Numbered from the stretch's first letter, positions 11,050 through 22,100 are shown. The stretch: DNA of 64,000 bases from Zymoseptoria tritici IPO323 (GCF_000219625.1 NC_018215.1:682001-746000), one strand, 5' to 3'. Numbers and translations: made by a program. Notes: a model not told the origin generated them from the letters alone.

Positions 11050-14000
11050 GAGCTTTCCGGCCGGACCCTAACAGATTTTAACCTTTAGATCTAGTAGAAT
11101 AGCCCGGGATCCGTCCTCGACGGCGCGGATTACTATCTAATACTAGGTGTCCTTTTTTAAAGTCGGACCCTATAGTTTATTTAACTCGCTGTCCTAAAAG
11201 GGTCCCGCTATAGCCGCGTCCTTACTATCGGAATTCGGCTCTAAAGCTACTAGCTATATTAGTATAGCTTATAGGTAGTAGAGTTAGATAGACGTAGCCG
11301 ATAGGTTGTTAGCTACTACCTCCCTTTCCCCTCTAGCCGCCGGCTAATCCGGGGCTAGATTAGGTTCTAGGAACCTCCTAAACCGTAATATCTTGTCGTC
11401 CTCGCCTAGAGTGTCCTACTCCCTACGAGAAAGTGCGTCCGGCATAATCGCTTCGGTCCCCGGTCGGTATACGAGTTTAAACTAGAACAAAGTAATAATT
11501 TTAAACTATCGAATCTGCCTCTTACTTAGCTACCTCTTTGTTATAAAGTACTCTAGGTTCTTATAGTCCGTCTAAATAGTAAAGGGACTATACGTCTTTA
11601 GCTCGGGTGCCTAGAATCTTAGGTAGGACACTACTGCTAACATCTCCTTATCGTAAATGTTGTAGTTAATCTCGGCCTTATTAAGCTTCCGTAAAAAGAA
11701 GCCTACTAGCTTTAGGACCCTATTCGCTTCCTATAGGAGCGCGCCTCTAATCGCGAACCCGCTATAATCCGTCTCTAGGAACGTAGGAAGCCCCGGGTCC
11801 TAGTATATAAGTACTAGAGCCCTATAATACTTCCCCTTTAACCTCTCGAATACCTCCTCTTTAGGCTCTTCCTAGGAGAACGGCGTTCCCTTCCTAGTAA
11901 GCGCGGTTAAGGGAGCGGCGATCTTAGAGTAGTTAGGGATAAATATCCTATAGTAGTTAGTAAAACCTAGGAACCTTTAAACCTCCTTCTACGTTCGTAG
12001 TGCCTTCTAGTCTTCTACTACTTAAATCTTCTTAGGGTCGGGTCCTACACCTTTTCCGTTAGTATAAACGATAAACCCTAGGTACTTAACGGTCTTCTAT
12101 ACGAAAGCGTACTTTCCTAGGTCTAGGTATAGGCCCCTATCCTAAAGGGCCTGGAGGACTATACGAACCTTCTAGTAGTAATCCTCGAGCATACTATCGG
12201 AGTAGATAATTACATTATTACTATATACTAATGTAAAGTCGTCTAGATATTCCCGTAACAAATTGTTAATAAACCGCTAGAAAGTAGCTAGTGCCCCGGA
12301 CAGACCGAACAGGCATACTAACTACTCGAACAGACTAAATCTAGTGCGGAAGGCTGTCTTATACTCTTCGCCGGCCGCTATACGAATGTAATAGAAGGCG
12401 GCTATAACGTCGACCTTCGTAAGCTATCGTAAGCCTATAAGGTTCCTTAGGGTCTCCGGAACTAATAGGAGTAGGTACCTATTATACTTCGTTAGGGCGT
12501 TTAGCGCTCGATAGTTATAGTAGAAACGTAGTCCCCCTCCCGGTTTACAAGCGAAAAGTACTAGTGCTACAGCCTCCGAGGAACTTAGCCGGATATATCC
12601 CTTCTATAGTAGGGCATCGATAACTTTTCTTAGGACTAGGAGTTCGTCCTTAGATATGCTATATAAGGGGCCCTAAGGCAATTAGGGTAGTAAACTATCG
12701 GAATTCGGCTAGAGAGTGATCTTATAGTCTAGATCCCCTCTATAAGGAGCAAGCTTATCGGCCTCCCGCGTCCTAAATAACGGTAGTATATCGTAAAGCT
12801 CCGGGGGGAGCCTACTCTTAAGCTACTTATCTATTAAGGGCTCCTTTACTTCTAAGGACTTCTAGATATCCTAAACTGTCGCTATAGCGAGGGTTATAAA
12901 CCTCTTAGTATCCTAAAGGGTCTTCTTAACGTCCTTAACTAAAGCTATAGTAGCCGCTATAAAGCTACCGGAGTCCTTAATCCCCTCGTAGTTCCTCCCT
13001 TCCTCTACCTATTTATTAGCGATACTATAGTAGAACTAGTGTTCCTCTAGTATAGTCCGGATCCTATTATGCGCCTTCTAGGGGTTCCTAAGGATTAGAG
13101 GAAAGGCTAAGTTAGGTACGACGTAAGTATATACTAACTAGGTATATCCGCTTACTCCTATCCGGAACGCGACGACTCCCTTAATCTACGAGTTACGTAT
13201 AGACGTAGTAGCGCCCTTAACGCCTCTCTTCTTATCGCTAACTAAGCTAAGCCCGAGGCCTTTAGCTAGGTCTCCGTTAATAGTAGCGTAGTATTAACAT
13301 CCTTCGTCGATTAGGGCAAAGGTCCCGAAGGTTTCTTCTAGGACTACGTCGCTATAGATTAGGGTACCGTTTATCTTACTCTTAAACGCCTCCTAGCCTA
13401 CTATCGTTACTACGGCTATACCGTTTCCTACCCTAGCACTTTAGGAAGGAGTTAGTCTTTTCCCGTCTCTACGGAATCCGACTCCTCTTTATCGTCCTCT
13501 AGAACTAGTCCCGCGCAGACTGCGTTTATTCTAGTAGGTAGCGTTACTACGGCGTAGGGACATTCGCGTATGCGGTGTCCGTCCGCTCTATAGCGGAAGT
13601 AGAGTCTCTTCTATCGGCGTCGCTCTCTTTCTACGTCGTCGACCTACTTTACTCTCTACTTCCCTCTAGCGTAACTATTCCGACTTCCTTAGCTTCTTAA
13701 GCGATTCCCGCTCGTCTAGGCCGGGGTTATAATAGTATCTCTATCGGCATCTACCTATACTCTTAAGGTACTCCTACCCTAAGAGCGCGCGGTTACTAGT
13801 ATAGAAGAAACGGTGTCCTTATTCTTCTCTTTCTATTTTTTGTTAGTAGCCTTAAACTAGTTAGTAGCCTCTAGATTAGTTATTACCTACTTAACCTCCT
13901 TTATATAGTCGTTATAGTCCTTAATGTTTATAATAGAGGTAGTATATATCTTTGCGGGGTTCGAAAAGGTATATTTTAGGTATCTAATCTAGACCTCGTC

Positions 14001-14454
14001 TTTCTAGCTCGCTCCGCCGGTACTAAGTAGGAGATCGTTAAATCTTAGCTAGTAGTCGTGCTATAGCTAACTAAGTTTATGCCGGAGGTTTATAAGCTCT
14101 TCTAGTACGTTTAAGGCCTCTCTACTATCGCCGAAGACCTCTTCGAGTCGCGTAAAGAAAGCCTTAGGGTCCTATACTTCGTTCGCTCCTCCCGACTCTT
14201 AGAAATAACGTATACGAGATCTCTCCTTATAAGGGAGGGTATCGTAGATAGCGTCCTAGTAGTACGGGTCGGGGAGCGTTAGTTTAAGGCCGGTACGCAC
14301 TCGAAAAGAGCTTCTTAGCCGTAGTAGATAGTCTCGGAAAGTACTCGACTTCCCGTCCTAGGCTGCCGGCTTCTAACCCTTAGGGCCCGAGGGTTTTAAG
14401 TCGTCGCCTATAGCCGGTCGACCGGAGATCGCCTAAGTTAGTGCTCGAATTAGG

Positions 14455-14832
14455 TGTTAGGATTGCCTCGTGATAAGGCAGGGAAAGACTGAAGTAGGGA
14501 AGTATCGAACAATAGGTTTCAGAATGTAACGACTCGATTCGTTAAAGGAGGGAATAGAGGAGGAGAGCCTCCTTCGCTATATACATAGCTACTGCTAGGT
14601 TCTATTCCCCTATCCTTTACTTCTCTCGTTATAAGCGGGATCGTCTGTCCCTTTATAGCCCTTCGATCCTTATCGTTAGGCATTAAGAGGCAAGCTAGAT
14701 CGGACTGCCTTAATCCGTACGCTGTTGCGCTCTTCGCAACTAGGATAGCTCGTTGTTGTGTTCTTCGAAACTAGGTTAGCCCAGCTTAGGGGAGATAAGG
14801 CCAGACTGCGCTTACGTAAGGGGATCCTTACA
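14455..14832 (-). repeat. 3' LTR of chromovirus A
   Basis: Starts TGTTAGGATTGCC and ends GGATCCTTACA. It is the same length as the partner LTR, and nearly all differences are at CpA/TpG in one copy or the other. Each LTR has therefore been mutated independently since insertion. Confidence 0.95.
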
Positions 14833-15111
14833 TTGCCCCCCTCCCCCCGGTGCAACTAACCTTAGTTGCGTACGCGAATCTTTAGCAGCGTTTAGCTGCA
14901 GGTTTAATTTACCAACTGCTAACGTTGCTAGGCTAGCTGCTTAGTATCCCGATTAGGAAATAAAAGTAGGTCCCTCGCGCATATACTACTCTTTCTCGCC
15001 CTCGAATTCTTCTCTTCTTACAAACACCTACTAAAAGTAAATACTAGCAGCTAGCTCTAGAACAGTCTAGATTAGCGCTAGATTAGCTAATATTGCGACT
15101 AGACTAGCATA

Positions 15112-16002
15112 ATGTCCGGCGCACTCTACCATCTTCGCGACAAGTACTACAAGAAAGTCCGAGCTGGCAGGTAGAATAAGAATCCGTGCTCGTTATGCCT
15201 CTCTAGCGTTAAGGAGGGCTAGGACCTGTCTAAGATCTGCTAGATTATAGCAGAGAAGCCCCTACCTAGCAACATCCTAGCTAAGTATTCCGGATGCCTA
15301 ACTAGCAAGAATGCGGACTGTCTTTAGGTAGGTCGGTTTAGTTAATTCTAGCGTGTTCTATCGCTAACTATCCTACTTAGATGCCGGTCGACTAGGAGCC
15401 CGCCTAGAAAGCTATTAAGCAGGATATTAACACCGTCTACGGCCGTACTACCTAGTCTAAGGCTAAGAAGGAAGACTTGCTAGATCGTGTTCTGTGTTTT
15501 ACGGGCTCTATAGAGGCGTAAGTGTCCCTTTCTAGCGTGTTCTGGACTAGCAGCTAATTAGGATAGTTAAACAGGAAGTTAGATAGCAGTTTCCGTAGCG
15601 AGGACGGTCTCTCCTAGCACCCTAGCACTGCTACCTAGGAGGATACTAGACAGAAGGTGCCTAAGAGGGACCGCTCGGCTAGTGCGATCTTAGCGAAGGC
15701 TGTATGTACTATCCCTAGCTTAATCTAGCCCTTACTAACATTCTTTGTAGCAGTCTAGTAGCACCCCTAGCAAGAAGCGCCGCTTAATAGACGTGCGCGG
15801 CCGCAAGTCGGACTATAAGCGTGCTAAAGAGGCCGAGGATCGCCTAATCGCGGTTAGTACTGCCTTAGAGGCGTTTAACCGTATTGTTATAAGCGACTAG
15901 GCTCTAAAGAAGGGATAGTTGCGCAAGATGGTCTTTCTAATAACCGCTAAGGACCGTAGTAAGGTAGAGGACCCGAACTAGGGCGACTCCGACTTTAATT
16001 AA
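15112..16002 (+). pseudogene. Spliced antisense accessory gene of chromovirus A
   Basis: Three exons (15112-15327, 15381-15701, 15751-16002) of 216, 321 and 252 bp each keep phase 0 and give a 262-residue product ending at TAA. Intron 1 (53 bp) has GTAGGT, branch CTAAC (15363-15367) and TTAG. Intron 2 (49 bp) has GTATGT, the ideal branch TACTAAC, and TTTGTAG. All internal stops are RIP-type TAG or TAA. The N-terminus is basic (MSGALYHLRDKYYKK) and is followed by a Cys pattern around residues 30-65 (PCSLC, KIC, GC, DC) that could bind zinc. The last 85 residues are Lys-rich and coiled-coil-like. A TATA-like AAATAAAAG lies at 14958. The pol stop at 16228-16230 faces it. I recognise no family. 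Extra genes are known in some fungal Gypsy elements (for example brtn in Botrytis); homology is untested. Confidence 0.75.
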
Positions 16003-16227
16003 GCTATTCTAGACTAGAATAGCGGGCGTAGGTCTTCCGGGGCTAGGGGTATAACAGATAACGTCGACATAGCATATTAAGACTATAGCGGGGCCTAGAT
16101 AGTTGTTAAATAGCGCAGAGTTAGTTAACTTAGACCAGATTAGACTAGAATAGAGCCGATTCCGCCCTTCGAATTTTCAAATTTAAGTAATTTTGTCTAA
16201 GTCCCTTAGAAATCCTCGGGATTTTTC

Positions 16228-19200
16228 TTACATCTTCCTACGCCTTTTTAGCTCCTTCTAGCCTATCTTGCGGCGGAATGCTCTTATTGCCGCCGGGCTT
16301 ATGTTATATCTAGGCTCCTAGGAGTTCTCGTGCTCCCCGAAGCCCTTCTACTTAATTAGGTAACTAAAGTTATGTAGGTCGTCCTCTTTTTTATCTAAGA
16401 TGTCTTCTACCTCCTATTCGTCCCTATCCCCTACGTCGTACCGCTTTATTTTGTCCTATTTGCGGCTAGAGTAGTCCAGGATAGACTTCTTAAGGAGCGA
16501 GACGTAGAAGGTAGGGTAGATACTTAGCGAGCTAGGAAGGTTAAGTATGTATGTTACGTAGTTAACTATTGCCTTAACCTTATATAGTCCGATATACTTA
16601 TAGTCGAGCTTAGGTAACGGCCGTATAGACTTAATGTTCTTTGTGTTTAGGTAGACTTCGTTACCTACGTTAAAGGAGACGTCCTTCCTATACTTGTTCG
16701 CCTACTTAGCTATCTGTTTCTTTGTCTTAGCTAGTCTTTCGCGCATCTTCTTCTAGTTAGTAATTATCTGCTCTACGAGTTAGACAGCCTTTAGCGCCTC
16801 GCTATCTTTCTAGCGCATTCTAGGCTAGTAGGACCTTCGTAGGTCCCTCGTTGTGTATACTTAGAACGGCGTTAGCCCGGTTGCCGTATGTATACTATTA
16901 TTGTAGGCGAATTCCGCTATCGATAGTAGAGAGGCCTAGTTGTCCTGCTTATAGTTGCAGTACGTCTGTAAATACTGCTCTAGTATCTGGTTCTACCTTT
17001 CCGTCTAACTATCCGTCTACGGATAGAACGCCGTACTTAGCTTCCGGCGTACCCCGAGGCAGTAGCAAAAGGTGCTCTAGAATTTAGAGGTAAGGATTAG
17101 CCCGCGGTCGGACGTAATCGTAGCCGGCTGGCTATAGAGGCGGACAACCTCTCTTATTATAAGTTTAGCGAGGTTAGCTAACGTAATCGTTTTCCGGCAT
17201 AGCATGTAATAGACTATCTTAGTGCAGCGGTCTACTACTACTAGTATGCAGTTATAAGACTAGCTTAGGAACTTGCTCGGCGGGAGGTTAGTAATAAAAT
17301 CTAGCGTAATGTCGGCCTAGGGAGTTAGCGAGGGGGGTTCGGGGTGCAGCAGGCCGTACGGTTTGTACCTTCGTAGCTTCGCTCTTTCGCACGCCTAGCA
17401 GGTCCTTACGAACTCCTTAACATACTTCCGCATCCTAGGCTAGTAGAAACTACGCTAAAGCAACTCTAGGGTCCTTATAAAGCTAAAATGTCCGGAGAGG
17501 GGGTCGTCGTAGCATTCCTAGAGTAGCTAGAGCCTTATAGCGCCTTCTAGCACGTATGCCTTGCTATTTATATACGCAACGCCCTCTTCTAGGGACTACC
17601 TCTCCGCCTAGAAGGCAGGCTCGGCGACAGCCTTCTCCTAGACTATCCTCTTATAGGTAGGGTCCTTACTAAGGGCTCTCTTAAGCCGCTCTAGAAGGTT
17701 CGGGGTCCTTACTACTGCCCCGACGTACTAGACTAGGCTATCCTGCCCTGTCGGCGGTGCAAATACCTTTCGGAAGAGGCGGACGCTAGCGTCTGCTTCC
17801 TCCTCGGTAGCCTATCGGCCCGAATGCGACTCCTTAGTAAGGTCTAGTCTCCTGCTAAGTGCGTCGGCGGCGCTATTCGCCTTACCTAGCCTATACGTAG
17901 TCCTAAAATCGATCTGCGACAGCTATTTAGCCTATCTAACTTGCCTCCTCGAGAGGGTCTTCGTCGTTATAAGGGTCTAAAGGTTCGTATAGTCGGTTAG
18001 CAACTCTACTTAGTAGCGGGCGCCCTCGAGGTAGTGCCTAAAGTGTTTAAAGGAGTCTACTATAGCAAGGAGCTCGCTATCTTCTGTTCTGTAGTTCCTT
18101 TCTGCCGCAATTATCTTCCTTAAGAAGTAGGCGACTAGGAACTACTACAGTTTGCCCCCCTCGTTATAAGGCTAGGATAGGATGCCCGATATTGCTTCCC
18201 CCGATACGTTAGTCTCTACCCGACAGGGGAGCTCTAGGTTATAGTAGCGCAGAACGGGCTCTTCTGCGAACTTGCGGCGTAGCTTATAGAAGGACTAGAT
18301 CGCCCTGTCGTCTAATTCGAGATAAGTACGCTCTCTTCGGCGCTAGTTCGCCGACTTCTTGCCTTTAGTATAGCGGTTTAGGGCGGCCGCTAGCCGCGAG
18401 AAGCCCTTAATAAAGCGTCGGTAGTAGTTAGCAAAACTAATAAAGACCCTTATATTATAGATAGACGTAGGGACTAGCTACTCCTAGACCGATTTAATGC
18501 GTTCTAGGTCGATCCGCAGCCTATCCTAGGTAACTACGTAGCCTAGGTATTCGACCTAGCTTTTGTAGAACTCGCATTTAGCTAGGTTAGCGTATAGCTT
18601 ATACCGTCGCAGCCGTTCTAAGACCTGTCGGACATAATCCTTATGCTCTTTAAGCGTTCTAGAGTAAATCAGGATGTCGTTAAGGTATACAACGCAGAAG
18701 ACATTAACTAGTCCTACTAGGACGCTATTAATAAAGTTCTAGAACACTGCCGGGGCATTGCAAAGCCCGAATAGCATTACTATGTATTTAAAATGGCCGT
18801 ACCTAGTCCGGAATGCCGTCTTCTACTCGTCGCCTTCCCTAATACGCACCCGATAGTACGCATAGTGTAGGTCGACCTTAGTAAAGTACCTAGTACCGGC
18901 TAGCTAGTCGAGGGACTCGCTAATAAGAGGTAGACCCCCCCTATTCTTAACTATTACCGCGTTTAGACCATAGTAGTCGATATATAGGCGGAGGGTACTA
19001 TCCTTCTTCCGTACGAAGAGGACTAGAGCGCTAGCCGACGACGTCGACCGCCTAATAAACCTGTTCTTCAGGTGTTCAGGTAGCTAGGTCCGTATAGCCG
19101 CTATCTCTACCTCGGATAGGGCGTACATCGGACTAAAGGGGACCTTTCCTCCTTCTACTAGCTCGATCTTTAGATTATATAGACCGTAGGGAGCTAACTT

Positions 19201-21032
19201 GCCTACGAGTTCCTCCGAGAAGACATCCGCGAAGTTAGAGTAGGCGCTCGGAACACCCCCCTAACCCGGACTAGCTTCTTCCGACGCGTCCTAGATCGTT
19301 ATAACATAAAGTGCCGCATTTACTTCGCTAAGGCACTCCCTGTAGAACCTCTCTAGCCTAACGACGGCTATCGCCTGTCGTTTTCGGGGCTTCGTTCTCT
19401 AGTTAACCCTTTTTAGGGTGAAATCTATGTTTAGATTGTATTTCTCGAGCTAAGGCATCCCTAAGACGACCTTATAGCTATAGATGCGCCCTACTCTAAA
19501 GGTGTCGACGCATCCGTACATTCGTCCTAAGTCGTCCCGGGCCTTATATAAGCTCCGCGTTTCGCTAAGGACCTAAAGGCTTTGCCTGTTTAGCGTCTTA
19601 TACGCGACCCTAGCGGGCGGCTCCTAGATAACCTAGTCTATATCCTTTGCTAATAAGGAGTTACAGAAGTTATCCTACGCGCCGCTGTCGATTAGTCCCG
19701 CAACCGTTCTAGTCCTCCCTAGACTATTTAAGGTTAGCGTAACTTCGATAAGGCGCCTACGCTTATAGCAGCGCCGACCCGGCTCCGCCATCCTACGCTG
19801 CTCCTTAGTATAGAGAACCTAGCCTACTAAGACAGTAGCGTCTACTTAGGGGGCGCCTCTTTTTCCGAGTCCTTCTAGAGGGAAGGGTTAGGGTAATCGC
19901 GCTTAATATGCCTAACCTAGCGGCAACTGTAGCAAGTAGCCTTAGATAGGCCCCTCTAGTCCGATCTGTCCTCCGACTTAGACTTCTTAGAGTCCTAGTC
20001 GTCGATACTGTTACTTCTGCGTCTCTTTCGGTTGCCCTTGCCTCTTCTACGGCCTGGGTTGTCCCTTAACTCCTACTTCTAACCCTTAATAATCCTGTAG
20101 GTTTTATTAACCCTCTCTTAGGCCTTAATAAGCGTAGTAGCCGGAGCCGGGTAGTTAGAGAGGCAGGAACGGTAGTTCTATAGTAAGGAGGCCTTAAAGT
20201 TAAGGATCTTGCGCCCCTCGTTCTCTTCTTCTAACTCCTTCTAAAGGATCTTTAGCTCTTCGAGGAGCTAGTTAGGGGTACGGTCTCTAAGGGAGGCCTT
20301 CCGCAATTGTTCGTAGGCCTTCTCGCGGCGTTCCGCCTTTGTCCCTATAGAGTTAAGCATAACTCCCTTTATTATAGTCTAGGTTAGCGTAGTCTAGCTA
20401 TCGAGCTAATCTACGTAGCGCTCCTAGTAGTCTTACTAGAGCTTACCTATATAGTCGGCGGCGTAGTCGACCTTTCGGTCCTCCCGGTTAGAGAATCTAT
20501 AGTATCTACGGAAGTTGCGTTCTACTGCGCGGAGCTAGTCTTCGTAATTAGTACAGGTCTTCCCTTCGAATATAGGTAGTTCCTTAGACTTAGGGAGGCT
20601 GTCCTTGTTCTTGTCGAAATAGTCTGTTTCTGCGAAGAGTTTAGTAAGTTTCTCCCTCCTTAGGGTAATTAGGCTATATAAGGCTAGTTCGCTCCGGAGT
20701 TCCTTAATCTTTTGCTAGAGTTCGAGGAATTCGTATTCCGCCTAGGCTTCCTAGTTCCGTTTCTTACGGGTTAGTGCGTCCCCTTAAACTAGGTTAGCCT
20801 AAGTAGTCGAGTCGGTGCCTTCCTAGGTCGTTCCGGCATCGTCTACGGTTTCCGCGATAGAGGTAGCGCTTAGCTAGCGGGCGGCGGCGTCCGCGTCGGA
20901 TTTAGCGGCTAGTATAGCACCCTACTAGCGAGCGGAGGTGTCGGAAGGAGATTCCTCGCGTCTGCGAGTAGCCTTAGGTGCTATATCGATCGGGGGTTCG
21001 ATACCGTAGTACGTAAGTTTAAACGAATCGCG
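16228..21032 (-). pseudogene. gag-pol of chromovirus A, RIP-inactivated
   Basis: On the minus strand the gag zinc knuckle lies at 19893-19934 (CYSCR*VRHIKRDY, the last Cys changed to Tyr). The protease active site GLIDSGA is at 19678-19698 and the reverse transcriptase core VVYLNDILIYS at 18661-18693 (family YxDD, the first Asp now Asn by TpG-to-TpA). A chromodomain is near 16270-16415 (YLIK*KGFGEHENS*EP). The reading frame ends at TAA 16228-16230. Gag occupies about 19800-21000. Integrase is inferred from position between 16420 and 17900 and was not motif-checked residue by residue. Many in-frame stops make the gene non-functional. Confidence 0.9.
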
Positions 21033-21410
21033 TATTAGGATTGCCTCGTAATAAGGCAGGGAAAGACTAAAGTAGGGAAGTATCGAACAATAGGTTTTAG
21101 AATATAACGACTTAATTCGTTAAAGGAGGGAATAGAGGAGGAGAGCCTCCTTCGCTATATATATAGCTACTACTAGGTTCTATTCCCCTATCCTTTACTT
21201 CTCTTGTTATAAGCGGGATCGTCTGTCCCTTCGTAGCCCTTCGATCCTTATCGTTAGGCATTAAGAGGCAAGCTAGATCAGACTACCTTAATCCGTATGC
21301 TGTTGCGCTCTTCGCAACTAGGATAGCTCGTTGTTATGTTCTTCGAAACCAGGTTGGCCCAGCTTAGGGGAGATGAGGCCAGACTGCGCTCACGTGAGGG
21401 GATCCTCACA
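21033..21410 (-). repeat. 5' LTR of chromovirus A
   Basis: This is the partner of 14455-14832, also 378 bp. It starts TATTAGG where the other LTR has TGTTAGG, and ends GGATCCTCACA. The last 60 bp (GGCCCAG...CACGTGAGG) are hardly mutated, while the first half is strongly RIPed. Confidence 0.95.
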
Positions 21411-21692
21411 TTAGGTCGTTTATAGAAGGGGCCGCTAGATCTACTAGGGCTCCTCTAGTCTCGGCTACCGGCTACGGTATATTCCGCTCGGCTTCCGCCC
21501 GATTAATAGCGTTCCGCTAATATTCTAGCTCTACCTATATTATATATTAACGCGTATATAGTTACTAGAGGAACGTTTATAGATCGGGTGCACTCGGCTC
21601 CTCCGGATTAACGTTACTAGATCCTAAAGGATTTACGCCGTTGTCCGTTATATCGTTTATAGTAGGAGTTATATCGAGTAGATCGAACTTAA

Positions 21693-21862
21693 TATTACGG
21701 GTAAATAATATATATACGAGAGTTTAGAGTCTATATTAGATATAGCAAGTTCGATAAGGAAGTAGCCTAAAACCTCGCGGTAAGCGTAGAAAAGGATGTA
21801 GGCTACTAAGACAAAGTACGGGGTTACGCTACGTATTATAGAAAGGGCGCTAGTCCCTTACA
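21693..21862 (-). repeat. 5' LTR of chromovirus B
   Basis: This 170-bp repeat pairs with 4962-5131 and is followed directly by the target duplication CCGAG (21863-21867). It begins TATTACGGG and ends CCCTTACA. Being on the right, it is the promoter-bearing LTR of this minus-strand element. Confidence 0.93.
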
Positions 21863-21867
21863 CCGAG

Positions 21868-22100
21868 ACGCAATTAGCTAGCATCCTAGTAAGTAGGCCG
21901 TTAACCTATAAGTAAGGTTAAACGGTAACTACTCCGATGTACTAATACGCTATAGTGCTAGTATATAGTGCCCGTTAAATCCTAGCCCTTATAGGTACCT
22001 GTCTCTACTGGATAAGTGCTTAAAGGGATAGCCTCGATGTTATATTCGATAAAACTTCCTACGGTAACTGCGGCAATTTCTTAAACGCTAAGTCCGCGTA
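21868..22100. mobile_element. Right remnant of the element that chromovirus B entered
   Basis: About 230 bp of RIPed DNA continue after the CCGAG duplication and carry the right arm of the inverted repeat (21921-21954). Normal CpA/TpG content returns near 22100. No coding frame and no clear terminal inverted repeat were found. Confidence 0.55.

Larger units (their letters stand above)
9635..11073. mobile_element. TRIM: miniature LTR element with Pol III-like boxes in its LTRs
   Basis: Two 184-bp LTRs (9635-10704 after removing the nested retroposon, and 10890-11073) start TGTTATAGG and end CCCTAACA. They enclose only 185 bp (10705-10889), which ends in a purine-rich tract GGAGGGAGGGGGG... 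just before the right LTR. A perfect 5-bp duplication GATTT flanks the element (9630-9634, 11074-11078). The left LTR is exactly 184 bp once the retroposon and its TSD are taken out, which confirms both models. There is no coding capacity. Each LTR holds an A-box and a B-box motif with tRNA-like spacing. The purine tract places the right LTR as the 3' LTR, so the element reads on the plus strand. The primer-binding site was not identified. Confidence 0.9.
14455..21410 (-). mobile_element. Chromovirus A: full-length Gypsy-type LTR retrotransposon
   Basis: LTRs of exactly 378 bp (14455-14832 and 21033-21410) are flanked by a perfect 5-bp duplication TTAGG (14450-14454, 21411-21415). The element is 6956 bp and lies on the minus strand: the C-rich stretch just right of the left LTR (14833-14850) is the complement of a polypurine tract. 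The minus strand shows, in order, gag zinc knuckle, aspartic protease, reverse transcriptase and chromodomain. An opposite-strand, intron-containing gene lies between pol and the 3' LTR. The element is inserted in the gag region of chromovirus B. It is RIP-mutated throughout, though the outer end of its right LTR keeps several CA and TG. Confidence 0.95.
7249..21692 (-). pseudogene. gag-pol of chromovirus B, RIP-inactivated and interrupted
   Basis: Read on the minus strand with the insertions removed, gag lies between 21692 and 13560. A zinc knuckle of the form CX2CX4HX4C at 13560-13601 has its first two Cys changed to Tyr. A protease-like ALIDEG motif is near 13310. The reverse transcriptase core at 12193-12225 reads YSNNVIIYSDS (family YxDD). 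The integrase N-terminal zinc domain is at 9396-9560 (HNSLVYGYPGRDST). The chromodomain at about 7330-7432 reads LVK*TGYYDLT*EPL. The stop is TAA at 7249-7251. A chromodomain after integrase defines the chromovirus branch of Gypsy elements, in which it directs integration. The gene cannot be translated because of RIP stops. Confidence 0.88.
4962..21862 (-). mobile_element. Chromovirus B: full-length Gypsy-type LTR retrotransposon, interrupted by four insertions
   Basis: Two 170-bp LTRs (4962-5131 and 21693-21862) are flanked by a perfect 5-bp duplication CCGAG (4957-4961, 21863-21867). The element reads on the minus strand: a C-rich stretch at 5132-5149 is the complement of the polypurine tract beside the 3' LTR. 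The LTRs start TATTA for original TGTTA, and differ mostly at CpA/TpG sites. Removing the nested elements with one TSD each leaves about 6.8 kb, normal for a chromovirus. Gene order in element sense is gag, protease, RT, RNase H, integrase, chromodomain, then an antisense gene before the 3' LTR. Nested inside are two tailed retroposons, a TRIM holding a third, and chromovirus A. Confidence 0.93.
850..22100. repeat. RIP-mutated nested transposon block
   Basis: Across this stretch CpA and TpG are almost absent while TpA is in excess, and coding frames are full of TAG and TAA where CAG, TGG or CAA would be expected. This is the known signature of repeat-induced point mutation, a premeiotic C-to-T process acting on duplicated DNA in Pezizomycotina. 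Most differences between paired LTRs inside the block are of this type, for example CpA versus TpA at 9681 against 10937. The small retroposon copies keep more CA and TG than their hosts. All transposon genes below are therefore dead copies. Confidence 0.93.

Noticed and set aside
15510..15545. A 36-bp intron with GTAAGT in exon 2 of the antisense gene of chromovirus A
   Set aside because: The frame runs straight through it without shift (36 is divisible by three) and the residues look protein-like, so no intron is needed. It is also too short for efficient splicing.
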